NCBI RefSeq assembly: GCF_900182565.1
Contig: NZ_FXTI01000010.1
Span: 1 to 64,000, forward strand
DNA length: 64,000 bases
Source of the DNA: Melghirimyces algeriensis
Lineage (GTDB): Bacteria; Bacillota; Bacilli; Thermoactinomycetales; DSM-45169
Reading direction: 5' to 3'
Below, piece by piece: positions 52,977-62,171 of the stretch. Below the pieces are notes generated by a model that was not told where the DNA came from, ran no database searches, and was given only the letters and a program-made list of their open reading frames with translations. Each line of letters opens with the position of its first letter. Positions within the stretch are counted from its first letter, which is position 1. The position numbers and the translations under genes are program-made.

Positions 52977-53912
52977 TTAACCCCTAAAATCTTCAAAGGA
53001 GGAGGGATCGAGAGGGGGCTCGGATGAATCTTCACAGTATGAGGCAGCAGCTTCTTGCATAGCAATCGATGCGGTTTCCCAAGCGTCCCATTCATGCAAT
53101 GCAGGAACCTGGAATGTTTCTGATGTGGAAAGTTTGCGTGCCCGCTGGGCTTCCCGCTCCAGCCGAACAGCGAGTTGATGAAAACGGGCCCGGATATTTT
53201 GTTCCATAGATCCATTCGCCTGTTGGCGGCAATAACTTAAACAGTTGGGGCACATCATCCATTTTAGGGTTCCTTCCACATAAATATCGGCAAATATGGC
53301 TCCTGCAAAAAATCGGTCATTAATTTCGCAAAAGTCGCAAAACAATTCATTCTTTCCGGTCATAAAACCCAGTTTCACGCTGACTTGACGATGTTGTTTC
53401 TCTTTTCGAATATCCTGCCTCTTCTTCTGATCAATCATTTGAAAAAAATGATTGAACCACTTTTGCAGCCGAAGATAAGAAAACGGTTTTTTCATCTTCC
53501 GCAATTGGGCAATCGCTTTTTCAAAGGCAGATTTCCATTTGTGCTGGGTTTGTTGGGGACCCGGATCGGGAAGGGCAAGGGGGTTCTTTAAACCGGTGTG
53601 TTTTTGTTCCTCTGACTGTGATGTCGTTTCCCATCGCTTTGTTGGAAGGACAATTTCCTTCTTGTAATCTGAGCCATTCCTGTTTTTGCTTTCTTCAGTC
53701 AAGCAGCATTGTGCTTGTAACAATTCTTCATGATTGATCCAGTAAGTTCCGTCCTGTTCGATTCCCTGCAATTTTTCATTCAGAATCCAATCCTGCAGAG
53801 ATTCCACCGGGATTTGCAGCTGGTCAGCGGCCTCGTCCAGCGTATAGCACCGTTTTTTGTGAGTGACTCCCTCACAGTCTTTTGTTTCGTATGGAAACAG
53901 CATGTTCCACAT
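52977..53912 (-). CDS. Hypothetical protein with MerR/excisionase-like HTH and Cys pairs
   Basis: 311 aa. Residues ~22-70 read like a helix-turn-helix of the excisionase/MerR group (YTLDEAADQLQIPVESLQDWI). The middle is a basic, Gln-rich helical stretch. Residues ~209-245 carry FCDFC and MCPNCLSYC, a CxxC..CxxC(x3)C set able to bind zinc. No known family recognised. It is alone on the minus strand, convergent with addA. Confidence 0.6.
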   Translation of the reverse strand: MWNMLFPYETKDCEGVTHKKRCYTLDEAADQLQIPVESLQDWILNEKLQGIEQDGTYWINHEELLQAQCCLTEESKNRNGSDYKKEIVLPTKRWETTSQSEEQKHTGLKNPLALPDPGPQQTQHKWKSAFEKAIAQLRKMKKPFSYLRLQKWFNHFFQMIDQKKRQDIRKEKQHRQVSVKLGFMTGKNELFCDFCEINDRFFAGAIFADIYVEGTLKWMMCPNCLSYCRQQANGSMEQNIRARFHQLAVRLEREAQRARKLSTSETFQVPALHEWDAWETASIAMQEAAASYCEDSSEPPLDPSSFEDFRG

Positions 53913-54172
53913 CCCTCTCTTTCAATCCATTATGATTATTCTTTACCAAAAGTCAGAGATTCCCTTCCGTCCTTACAAAACCGGACAAAAGAACAAGCAC
54001 CTCGACAGTTGGGAACACAAGGGAGGATCTGAAGGGAGGATCGGCCCAATATACACAAAATTGACTCATAATCGCCCTGTTTTTGTCGTAAATCCGTTAT
54101 TTCCTTCGGTGGGGAGCAGGGTAAGATAAAAGTGAACAAACCTGTAGGGATTGGCTTGGGAGGGAATAGAAA

Positions 54173-54304
54173 ATGGTACTGGCAATAACGGTTGTTTTAT
54201 CCGTTGTGGGCATTTGTGTATTGTTTGCTGCCATTCTATTTATGCTGATCGTGAAAGGAGACAAGATGGAGCTTCAGTCTTGGGAAGGGAATCATAATGA
54301 GTAA
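54173..54304 (+). CDS. Small single-pass membrane protein (43 aa)
   Basis: ATG 54173 has GGGAGG 10 nt upstream. Residues 2-27 form one hydrophobic helix; the rest is KGDKMELQSWEGNHNE. No recognised family. It is followed by a strong terminator at once, which supports a real transcript. The stretch 53913-54172 shows no other gene. Confidence 0.6.
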   Translation: MVLAITVVLSVVGICVLFAAILFMLIVKGDKMELQSWEGNHNE

Positions 54305-54327
54305 AAATAAAAAATGAAAACGTCTCT

Positions 54328-54373
54328 GTTGTAAAAAAGCTACTGAGTCAAAGCTCAGTAGCTTTTTTACAAC
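54328..54373. terminator. Long bidirectional terminator
   Basis: A 20-bp perfect stem from GTTGTAAAAAAG to its complement, with an 8-nt loop region. Confidence 0.92.
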
Positions 54374-54614
54374 ACTTATATGCGACCTTTTATTAGGAAC
54401 TCCACAGTTTTTTGTCTCAACTTCTCCCGGTTTATTCCCAACTCAGAGATAAGTAATAAAGGAACCTTCTTTTTCTATAGAAACACTCCGAAGGAAGAGT
54501 GCTTCAGCCTTTCCCGGTAGGTGTGATAAGATAATCATATGAAATCCTTTGAAATGGGGAACATCCATTCCTTCTCCGGGAGAAGATGCAATGGATGGGA
54601 AAGGAGGAAAAGGG

Positions 54615-54824
54615 ATGAGAACCTGGGTAGATAAAGATACATGCATTGCCTGCGGAGCTTGTGGGGCGGCAGCTCCTGATGTATATGACTATGATGAGGA
54701 AGGAATCGCCTATGTCATCCTGGACAATAATGAAGGAACAGCTGAGGTTCCGGAAGAATTTCACGAAGATGTTCAGGATGCGCAAGAAGGGTGTCCTACC
54801 GATTCCATAAAAGTGGAGGAGTAA
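54615..54824 (+). CDS. fer: [4Fe-4S] ferredoxin
   Basis: 69 aa. CIACGAC (Cys 10, 13, 16) with a distal GCPTDSI Cys gives one [4Fe-4S] cluster; GAAAPDVYDYDEEG is the Bacillus Fer signature. A small soluble electron carrier. ATG with GGAGG upstream. An earlier in-frame start would add 22 unrelated residues. Confidence 0.95.
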   Translation: MRTWVDKDTCIACGACGAAAPDVYDYDEEGIAYVILDNNEGTAEVPEEFHEDVQDAQEGCPTDSIKVEE

Positions 54825-54825
54825 T

Positions 54826-54857
54826 AAAAAACCCGGAGTCCTTCCGGGTTTTTTGTT
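54826..54857 (+). terminator. Terminator of fer
   Basis: AAAAAACCCGG / CCGGGTTTTTT stem, 7-nt loop. Confidence 0.93.
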
Positions 54858-54999
54858 TCCATTTGTTACTATGCAATGATAGAATAATTTTCAGGTAAAT
54901 AAATCTAAAAAAGTTTATTTGAAGGAAAAATGAAATCAGAGGTTGGGATTGCACCTTTCCTTTGATAAAGTAATAATTAACCGAAATGGAGAAAGGATT

Positions 55000-56208
55000 A
55001 TGGGGAGGTTCGGGAACGTGTATGAAATGATTCTCTTTGATGTAGACGGCGTTTTGCTGAGTGAAAAGCGCTGCTTTGATACGACCTGTTTATCGGTATG
55101 GGAGCTTTTATACAGTCCATATGCTTTGGGAATCGCTGGGGAAGATTTTCACCCGACTCCCGATGAAGAAACCATCAATCGGATTCGCCAGGATATACTG
55201 GATGAGGAGCGGATCTTAAATTGGCTAAAAAGCCGTGGTGTCAACTCCAACTGGGATATGGCAGCACTGCTCTTCAGTTTCCAACTTCAGGAGCTTTTGA
55301 AACAACTGATGGAAAAACAGCCGGATTATGTAACCGCTGTATTGAGGAAACCGCTGAATCGTGACGCCATTCAACGGATTGGTAAAATCGTTCGGGAAGA
55401 GGAACTAGCCTTTGATCCTGATTATGGGAAAGTGATCGAGGTAGTGAATGATGAATCGGTTGATCGGTTGGATCTGTTGTCCCGAATCAATCAACTGGCT
55501 GAAGAATGGTCCGGTGTGAAAACGCAAGTGTTTTCTCACGGAAGTGCTTTGTGGAATCTGTGCCGTGATGTCTATCAGGAATGGTATTTGGGCAAGGATC
55601 AATATAAAAAACAGGAGAACAAAACTCCGGTATACCCTGAAAAAGCAGGCTTTCTGGAACAGGAAATCCCTCTGGCTGAACCGAAAGAGATCCGGTCCAT
55701 GCTGGATCAATTGATCCGTCGGGGAATTGAATTGGGGGTTGGAACGGGCCGTCCCGATCTTGAAACGAAAGTGCCCCTTGCGTCATTGGGTCTTTTGGAA
55801 GCCTTTGATTCAAACCGGATTGTAACAGCCAGCGATGTGGTAAGGGCAGAGGAAATTTATCCCGATCATGCTCCGTTGGGAAAACCCCACCCTTTTACCT
55901 ATGTGAAGGCGTTTTTTGGAAGAAAGACCTCAGATACGCGAAGTGTGGCCGTACGGTTCCCGCTTTCCGGAGCGAAACGCGTTCTGATTGTCGGTGACTC
56001 GGTGGCGGATCTGTTGGCGGCCCAGCGCATGGGTTGTCATTTTGCCGCTGTGCTGACCGGTCCTTCTGGGCAGAAAGCACGGGATACATTTGAAGAGATG
56101 CAAGCAGATTATATTTTGGATCATGTTTTGGACCTTCTTCCCCTGATTGAACGGCTGGAGACGGAAAGCAGGAAAAAACAGGTGACAGAACCAACCGAAA
56201 TAGACTGA
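55000..56208 (+). CDS. HAD-superfamily hydrolase with a large cap
   Basis: 402 aa, larger than most HAD phosphatases. Motif I LFDVDGVLL (Asp pair), motif II GVGTGRPDLE, motif III Lys in APLGKPHPF, motif IV VGDSVADLLAAQ. Residues ~30-230 form an unusual helical cap insertion. The ATG at 55000 has GGAGAAAGG upstream. Substrate unknown. Confidence 0.85.
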   Translation: MGRFGNVYEMILFDVDGVLLSEKRCFDTTCLSVWELLYSPYALGIAGEDFHPTPDEETINRIRQDILDEERILNWLKSRGVNSNWDMAALLFSFQLQELLKQLMEKQPDYVTAVLRKPLNRDAIQRIGKIVREEELAFDPDYGKVIEVVNDESVDRLDLLSRINQLAEEWSGVKTQVFSHGSALWNLCRDVYQEWYLGKDQYKKQENKTPVYPEKAGFLEQEIPLAEPKEIRSMLDQLIRRGIELGVGTGRPDLETKVPLASLGLLEAFDSNRIVTASDVVRAEEIYPDHAPLGKPHPFTYVKAFFGRKTSDTRSVAVRFPLSGAKRVLIVGDSVADLLAAQRMGCHFAAVLTGPSGQKARDTFEEMQADYILDHVLDLLPLIERLETESRKKQVTEPTEID

Positions 56209-56343
56209 ATTTGCATAGGTAATCCGATTGATATTCTTTTATGTTTTCTGCATAATAAGAACGGGTACGGTTTAAATAGGAGGCACTTGTTTATCTGATG
56301 AAGTGCTTTTCCAAAACGATTACATATTCAGGAGGGTTTAAGT

Positions 56344-56961
56344 ATGGCAAAACACGAACTGCCCGAACTTCCTTATTCCCCGGACGCACTGGAACCTTAT
56401 ATTGATAAAGAAACCATGGAAATTCACCATGGCCGTCACCACAAAACCTATGTGGACAAACTGAATGCTGCTCTTGCCACACATGTAGAGTTGCAAAATG
56501 TTTCCTCCAAACAGCTTCTGGAGAAACTGGATGAGCTTCCAGAAAGCATCCGGACCGCTGTTCGCAATAACGGAGGAGGGCATGTAAACCATTCTCTGTT
56601 CTGGCAGATTATGAGCCCCAATGGCGGTGGCGAACCCACAGGTGAATTGGCAGAAGCCATTAATGAAACCTTTGGAAGCTTTGAGAAATTCAAGGAAGAA
56701 TTCTCCAATGCCGCTGTAGGTCGTTTTGGTAGCGGTTGGGCATGGCTGATTGTGAAGAAGGACGGTTCTTTGGCTGTCATTAATACGTTGAATCAAGACA
56801 GTCCATACATGAATGGAGATACACCGATCCTGGGGCTGGATGTCTGGGAGCATGCCTATTACCTGAAATACCAGAACAAACGTCCGGATTATATCAAAGC
56901 ATGGTGGAACGTGGTCAATTGGGAGGAAGTACAAAGACGTTATCTTGAAGCTAAAAAATAA
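56344..56961 (+). CDS. sodA: Superoxide dismutase (Mn type)
   Basis: 205 aa. Metal ligands are His in METEIHHGRHHKTY-type EIHHGRHH (~27), His in GGHVNHSLFW (~82), and Asp/His in LDVWEHAYYLKY. The GGGEPTGELAEAI and FGSGWAWL segments fit the Mn form. Aerobic defence. Own terminator; ATG with GGAGGGT upstream. Confidence 0.96.
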   Translation: MAKHELPELPYSPDALEPYIDKETMEIHHGRHHKTYVDKLNAALATHVELQNVSSKQLLEKLDELPESIRTAVRNNGGGHVNHSLFWQIMSPNGGGEPTGELAEAINETFGSFEKFKEEFSNAAVGRFGSGWAWLIVKKDGSLAVINTLNQDSPYMNGDTPILGLDVWEHAYYLKYQNKRPDYIKAWWNVVNWEEVQRRYLEAKK

Positions 56962-56971
56962 TCATTGTTCC

Positions 56972-57005
56972 AGGATGCACGGTATGTTGCTGTGCATCCT
57001 TTTTG
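56972..57005 (+). terminator. Terminator of sodA
   Basis: AGGATGCAC / GTGCATCCT stem then five T. Confidence 0.92.
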
Positions 57006-57105
57006 GTTTGGACTTCCATTATTAACAATTTTTATTCATTGAGCTGATTCCATCCTCTGTATATAATTCCTCTGTGTGTAAAAGGTTTGAAGGAGGAATA
57101 ACAGG

Positions 57106-57768
57106 ATGAAAAGATGGATCAGCCTTTGCATAGCGATTGCTGCCGCTCTGATCGGTTCTGTGTTCCCCTTCGGGAACCCGACAGCGGAAGCAGCTGCTCC
57201 AACCATGGTGCATTACGGCAGTCAGAACGGAGATGTATGGGATGTGCAAGCCCGTTTAAATAGATTGGGATATCCGACAACGTTGGATGGAATTTATGGT
57301 CTGGAGACGGAACGTCAAGTGATTGAATTTCAAAAAGATCATCGTCTTCGGATCGATGGAATCGTCGGACCGGAAACCTGGGCCCATCTAAAAAAGACAC
57401 AACCCACCAAGGTCAGCCGTGATGAACGGATGTGGATGGCACGAGCTGTATACAGTGAAGCGCGCGGAGAACCTTACAAAGGTCAAGTCGCTGTGGCAGC
57501 TGTGGTTCTGAATCGTCTGCAATCGGATCAGTTTCCCAATACTGCCAAGGGAGTGATCCTTGAAGAAGGAGCATTTACTGCGGTTTCCGATGGACAGATC
57601 TGGTTGAAACCTGATCATGAAGCCCATCGTGCTGTACAGGATGCGATCAATGGTTGGGACCCCACAGAAGGGGCACTCTATTACTTCAATCCAGATACAG
57701 CAACGTCCGACTGGATTTGGAGCCGTCCGCAGATTAAAAAAATAGGAAAGCATATTTTCGCCAGATAA
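57106..57768 (+). CDS. sleB: Spore cortex-lytic hydrolase (SleB family)
   Basis: 220 aa. Signal peptide (~1-30, cut near AEAAA), a PG_binding_1 domain (~40-95, VWDVQARLNRLGY), and a Hydrolase_2 domain (~105-220) with catalytic Glu in YSEARGEPYKGQVAVAAVVLNR (split phrase, ~117). SleB is a lytic transglycosylase of the germinating spore. It is usually followed by ypeB, which is absent; a SleB/CwlJ-like paralog is possible. GGAGG before ATG. Confidence 0.9.
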   Translation: MKRWISLCIAIAAALIGSVFPFGNPTAEAAAPTMVHYGSQNGDVWDVQARLNRLGYPTTLDGIYGLETERQVIEFQKDHRLRIDGIVGPETWAHLKKTQPTKVSRDERMWMARAVYSEARGEPYKGQVAVAAVVLNRLQSDQFPNTAKGVILEEGAFTAVSDGQIWLKPDHEAHRAVQDAINGWDPTEGALYYFNPDTATSDWIWSRPQIKKIGKHIFAR

Positions 57769-57777
57769 TCATTCTCG

Positions 57778-57799
57778 AAGCTGTCTTCAAGGACAGCTT
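57778..57799 (+). terminator. Hairpin terminator, left duplicate
   Basis: AAGCTGTC-TTCAAG-GACAGCTT, exactly repeated at 58021-58042. The left copy has lost its T tract to the element that follows. Confidence 0.8.
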
Positions 57800-58020
57800 G
57801 AGGTTCATGACAAAGTGGGGGAGAGGGGATTTCCGTCTCCGCATCTCTTTCCTCCAGCAAAGAAGAGGAAGGAGTCCGCTTCACCCCCTCCGGTCCCAAC
57901 CAGCGGCCAAAAGGGAAAAGCAAGTTGTCCGCTGGTTGGGACCGGAGGGGGTTCCGCTGAGTTGTCGGAAAAGGATGCTCCACCGGATATCCCCTTCTTA
58001 TTATTTTTGTCAACAGTCTC
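57800..58020 (-). repeat. Terminator-associated palindromic element, copy 4 (inverted)
   Basis: 221 bp in reverse orientation. Ends read, on the minus strand, GAGACTGTTGACAAAAAT and CTTTGTCATGAACCTC. It holds a perfect 24-bp inverted repeat (57883-57906 / 57929-57952). It is flanked by an identical 22-bp hairpin on both sides. Confidence 0.9.
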
Positions 58021-58046
58021 AAGCTGTCTTCAAGGACAGCTTTTTC
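58021..58046 (+). terminator. Hairpin terminator, right duplicate
   Basis: The same 22-bp hairpin followed by TTTC TTTT, so this copy keeps the T tract. Confidence 0.85.
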
Positions 58047-58909
58047 TTTTGGAATGGTGATCCACCGAATGATTCAAAAGGTCCATAAAATGAGTGATGG
58101 CCGCGGTTTGTTGAATATCGTTTCGTTGAATATAGACGGTGGTTGCATAACGGTAATCGTCAGGGAGAGGGTGAAGTTTGATTTGCTTACTATTTTGTGC
58201 AACTGAACGGGATACAAGGGCAACACCGAGTCCCGCCCTCACACATCCTAACAGGCCATCCAATGTGCCCAATTCCATCCGCTTTATTGGACGAATTCCC
58301 TCAAGCCGTAACCATTGCTCCAGCAAGGACCGATAGTAGCATCCTGTATGAAAAACCAGAAGAGTTAGGTCTTGAAGGTCACTGGGAGTTCGAATGGGCT
58401 CCTGGTGAATGGATGAGATTAACACCAGCTCTTCTTTCACAAAAACGGTTGTATTTAAATCCGAGTGCTTGACAGGACCTGCAATGAAAGCGCCGTCTAG
58501 TTCATGGCGGAGTACCTGCTCCATCAACTGTTCCGAAGAAGCGGTTGTCAACGATAGTTCCACATCTGGACAGTGCTGATGATATTTCACCAACAGTTCC
58601 GGCAGGTAAACCGCGGCTGTCGACTCTGTGGAACCTAACTTTAAAGGTCCTTGCGGAATATGAAATGCATTTTTTGCGTCGCTTACCCATTGTAAAATCT
58701 GGTCTGCGTATTGAATCAGAATCCTTCCGGAGTGAGTTAATGTCATTCCCCTTCGGTTGCGGTGGAATAACTCCGTATTTAACTCCTTTTACCAATTGCT
58801 TCAACCGATTTGTCACATTGGATTGTACATAGTTTAATTCTTCTGCTGCTTTGGTTACACTTTTATGTCGTGCTACCGACTGAAAACATTGCAAGTCACG
58901 GATATCTAT
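58030..58909 (-). pseudogene. LysR-family regulator, frameshifted
   Basis: The N-terminal helix-turn-helix (QCFQSVARHKSVTKAAEELNYVQS) is in one frame and the effector domain (starting MTLTHSGR) in another. One extra base near 58785 joins them; removing it gives KELNTELFHRNRRGMTLTHSG. The natural start, MDIRDLQ, would be an ATG where the sequence has ATA (58907-58909); only a TTG remains. So both ends are damaged. It is divergent from an MFS gene that it likely regulated. Confidence 0.85.
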
Positions 58910-59016
58910 TTGATGATCCTACCTCTGTATTCATTTTTTATGATACAACATATCTTCATTCATCATTTTACATGATAAAACCTTCTTCTTACACTTTAAC
59001 GAGAGGAGGGATCGTC

Positions 59017-60263
59017 ATGCGCTTTTTTACAGTTTCCAACCAGGGAACACTCCGTTGGGTATTTTTGGGTTTGGCTACCTGGGTTCAAGCTTCTGCCACA
59101 TTGGTAACTTATGGGGTAGGTCCGTTAGCAGCTATTTGGCAACAGGAACTTTCCCTGTCTCAAGCACAGGTTGGCTTGTTGATTTCTGCCGTCAACATGG
59201 GTCCTCTTGTATCGATGATGTGGATCGGTCAAGCACTCGATCGGTATGGAGAACGCTGGATCATAGGTGCTGGATCTCTATTGCTTGGTCTTACCATGGG
59301 AGTGGTTTCTCTGATCAACGATTACACAATGTTGCTTTTCTTTATTTTTCTGGTGGGAATCCATTATGGAACAGCACAACCAGGTGGTAGTAAAGTGGTG
59401 ATGAAGTGGTTTAACTTAAAACAAAGAGGACTTGCCATGGGCATTCGCCAAGCAGGAATTCCGATTGGAGGAGCTGTGGCAGGATGGTTTATTCCGCTAC
59501 TCAGCACCCGGTATGATTGGCCGGTTGCTGTCCTGTTTCAAGCGGTATTGGCGGTGGTCGGCGGGTTGGTATTTCTTTTTTTCTATAAAGATCCGAATAC
59601 AGAAGAGATAAATGATAAAGGGGATAACGGTCTTTGGTCCGAATGGAAAAAGCTGCTCAGAAAAAAGCAGTTGTATCCGCTTCTTTTTGCAGGTTGGACG
59701 CTTGTCTTCTTACAACTGGTGTTACTCACACATTTAATGATTTATTTAAAAACCCATGTGACCGGGATGACAATTGTGTCCGCTGGGCAAATGTTGACCG
59801 TAAGCTTGTTGTTTGGAATGGCGGGTCGTATTACATTGGCCTGGCTCAGTGATAAAGCATGGAATGGAAACCGAATCCGACCGCTTCTGCTGTCGATCGG
59901 ATTATCCGTCGTCGGTTTATTTTGTTATCCTTACCCAAAGAAACACCCACCTGGGCATTGTTTTTCATTTGCGCTTGACTGGTTTTTTTGGGGATCGGGT
60001 GGTATAGCTTGTTTATCGCAGAAGTTGCTGAAACATCCAGTCAACGCTCCATTGCATTGACTGTTAGTTACGCATTGACTCTGAACCAAACAGCAATTAT
60101 AGCTGGGCCTGTCATATTTGGATTTTTGGTGGATTGGCACAATTCCTATGTATTGCCATGGATTATACTGGCTAACCTTTTATCTGTAAGCGGGGTTTGG
60201 CTTTGGTGGAGTGAACACATTTCAACTCCCAACAAAGGACGAACATTGCGGAAACATTTCTAA
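59017..60263 (+). pseudogene. MFS transporter, frameshifted near the C-terminus
   Basis: ATG 59017 with GAGGAGGG opens a normal major-facilitator protein for ~305 residues (eight to nine helices, including DRYGERW and QAGIPIGGA). Near 59925 a missing T shifts the frame. The natural sequence (LPKETPTWALFFIC..) continues in the other frame, with further single-base changes near 59977 and 59995, and a clean C-terminal end at 60263. At least two indels lie in T/G runs. Confidence 0.85.
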
Positions 60264-60405
60264 AATCGATGTGTCGGGTTCTTTTATGGTAAAATAAGGG
60301 ATTGATGGAATGAAATTATTTTTTTGTTTGCAACCGTTTCAACCAAACTAAGAAGACCCCCTTGCTGTTTCCTTTGGGATCGATTAACAAGAAATGTAAA
60401 GCGGT

Positions 60406-60412
60406 CATATGA
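60406..60412 (+). promoter_or_regulatory. Possible SigG -10 element
   Basis: CATATGA, close to the forespore SigG -10 (CATACTA), 33 bp before the SASP start codon. No clear -35. The stretch 60264-60444 shows no gene. Confidence 0.3.
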
Positions 60413-60444
60413 TTTTTCTTTATGCTTGAGGAGGTGTTTCCCAT

Positions 60445-60726
60445 ATGGCCCGTAGACGCCGAAACCAGCTTTTAGTGCCTGAAGCGAGAGCGGAAATGGA
60501 GCGTTTGAAAGCTCGTGTGGTAAGTGACCAAACCGGTAAGGTTCTGCACAACTCCGTTGAGACCAAAGCAGAGATGGCTCGTCAGGCAGGTGTTTCTTTT
60601 CAGCCAAAAGGGTACAATGGAGACATGAAGACCGAGGAAGCTGGCAAAATGGGAGGATCGGTTGGAGGGCAAATGGTTAAAGAATTGGTAAAAATGGCAG
60701 AGGAAGAATTGAGTAAAAGAAAATGA
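60445..60726 (+). CDS. Alpha/beta-type small acid-soluble spore protein, variant
   Basis: 93 aa. The second half, GKMGGSVGGQMVKELVKMAEEEL, matches the SASP DNA-binding C-terminus (split phrase). The GPR-protease site, normally KxEIASE, reads KAEMARQ (~52-58), so cleavage at germination may be altered. It saturates spore DNA. ATG with GGAGG upstream. Confidence 0.88.
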   Translation: MARRRRNQLLVPEARAEMERLKARVVSDQTGKVLHNSVETKAEMARQAGVSFQPKGYNGDMKTEEAGKMGGSVGGQMVKELVKMAEEELSKRK

Positions 60727-60934
60727 AATTTCTCCTGAAATGGGCTGATTCCCAGAGGCTGATTGGTTTGTTCCATCTGGGTTCAACCCCATTTTTTAAA
60801 TACCCTTTGTCACATTTTTGGATTCATGGTAAATTAGGCAAAGTTGGGTTAAAATTTTCGTTGATTTTATTTGAAGATCCCGTTTTTCGTGGGAACATCC
60901 TTCATAATGGTGGGAGAATGGGGGGAGAAAAATA
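60727..60934. other. Intergenic, nothing recognised
   Basis: An open frame (60723-60935) lacks a ribosome site and family resemblance and is not called. Confidence 0.5.
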
Positions 60935-62056
60935 ATGGAGCGTGTGATCATTCTTACAATGGGGTTTGGTACGGGACATAACGCAGCGGCCCAAGCAGTT
61001 GCCGATGAATTTCAACAATCCGGTGTGGTTGTGAAAATAGTCGATCTGTTGGAACTGGTGCCCAGTAAGTTTCATCCATTTTTACAGTCCGGATACAGCC
61101 AAATGTTAAACCGTTTTCCCTCGTTTTATCATTATCTTTATGACAGTACGTCTCAATCACGGATTCTCCGGTCTGTTTCAAAAGGATTTATTGAAAAGAT
61201 GGGTTGGATGATCCGGAAAAAGCTGATTCATACGTTGGATCACTTTCACCCCACCCGTTTAGTGACCACCCACCCTTTTTCCCTGTTGTTACTTCCTTCT
61301 AAATGGAGGCAATTGCCCTCCACTGGTGTGATTACAGATTATGAACTGCATCCGCTATGGTTAGCGCGGGTCCCCAATATTCTGTGTATACCGCCTCGTT
61401 TGCTTCAACGCGGGGAGCTGGATCGTTTGAAATGGCAGACGGGATGTCAGGCAGTGGAAACGGGAATTCCCTGTAACCCCCGTTTCCGAGAACGGATATC
61501 CACACAGGAAGCCCGACAGCGGTTACATTTTAGGGGAGATATTCCTTTGATTCTCGTAATGGGCGGTGGATTGGGCTGTGGTCCTTTTCCTTCTCTGGTA
61601 AAGGAATTAAGCCATATGGACCGTTCCACTCAAATCCAGGTATTGACAGGAAAAAATGAAAAACTGTACCAGGATCTGTCCAGACGGTTTTATGCTGGAC
61701 GGGTGCGTGTGGATTCCTATCGGGAGGATGTCTCTCTACTGATGGATGCTGCAGATCTCCTGGTGACGAAGCCAGGAGGATTAAGCGTAACAGAAGCAAT
61801 GGTCAAACAAGTTCCCATGCTGTTGTTTGAAGCATTTCCCGGACAAGAGATTGCCAACCAGAAATATCTTGTTCGACAAGGGGTTGCGTTGCATGCGCGT
61901 CCAGAAACAGTTGGCAGGTTGGCAAAACACCTTTTGACTCATCCTGAGCAACGAAAGGAAATGGCCAAACGTCTGGGTGTACTGGCTCGTCCCAATGCTG
62001 CCAGACGGATTGTCAAAGAATCACTTCAGGTAAAGCGACTCTTTTCCGTACTGTGA
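60935..62056 (+). CDS. MGDG-synthase-type glycosyltransferase (GT28)
   Basis: 373 aa. N-terminal GFGTGHNAAAQAVADEF (acceptor side), then TTHPFSLLLLP and TDYELHPLW, VMGGGLGCGP, and VTKPGGLSVTEAM nucleotide-sugar binding in the C-terminal half. Related to UgtP/MGDG synthases that glucosylate diacylglycerol at the membrane. ATG with GGGGGGAG upstream; own terminator. Confidence 0.88.
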   Translation: MERVIILTMGFGTGHNAAAQAVADEFQQSGVVVKIVDLLELVPSKFHPFLQSGYSQMLNRFPSFYHYLYDSTSQSRILRSVSKGFIEKMGWMIRKKLIHTLDHFHPTRLVTTHPFSLLLLPSKWRQLPSTGVITDYELHPLWLARVPNILCIPPRLLQRGELDRLKWQTGCQAVETGIPCNPRFRERISTQEARQRLHFRGDIPLILVMGGGLGCGPFPSLVKELSHMDRSTQIQVLTGKNEKLYQDLSRRFYAGRVRVDSYREDVSLLMDAADLLVTKPGGLSVTEAMVKQVPMLLFEAFPGQEIANQKYLVRQGVALHARPETVGRLAKHLLTHPEQRKEMAKRLGVLARPNAARRIVKESLQVKRLFSVL

Positions 62057-62076
62057 ATAAGAATAAAAAACACACA

Positions 62077-62103
62077 GAGTCCCATTTAGCGGGGCTTTTT
62101 TCT
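62077..62103 (+). terminator. Terminator of the GT28 gene
   Basis: AGTCCC-ATTTAGC-GGGGCT followed by TTTTTT. Confidence 0.85.
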
Positions 62104-62171
62104 TTATCCAAAAAACACTTGCCAATATTCTCTTTTTAAGAATATGCTGAATGAAAAGGGGGGATGGATCG

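Noticed and set aside
60723..60935. 70-aa frame between SASP and GT28 genes
   Set aside because: No ribosome site, overlaps both genes, and no family resemblance.
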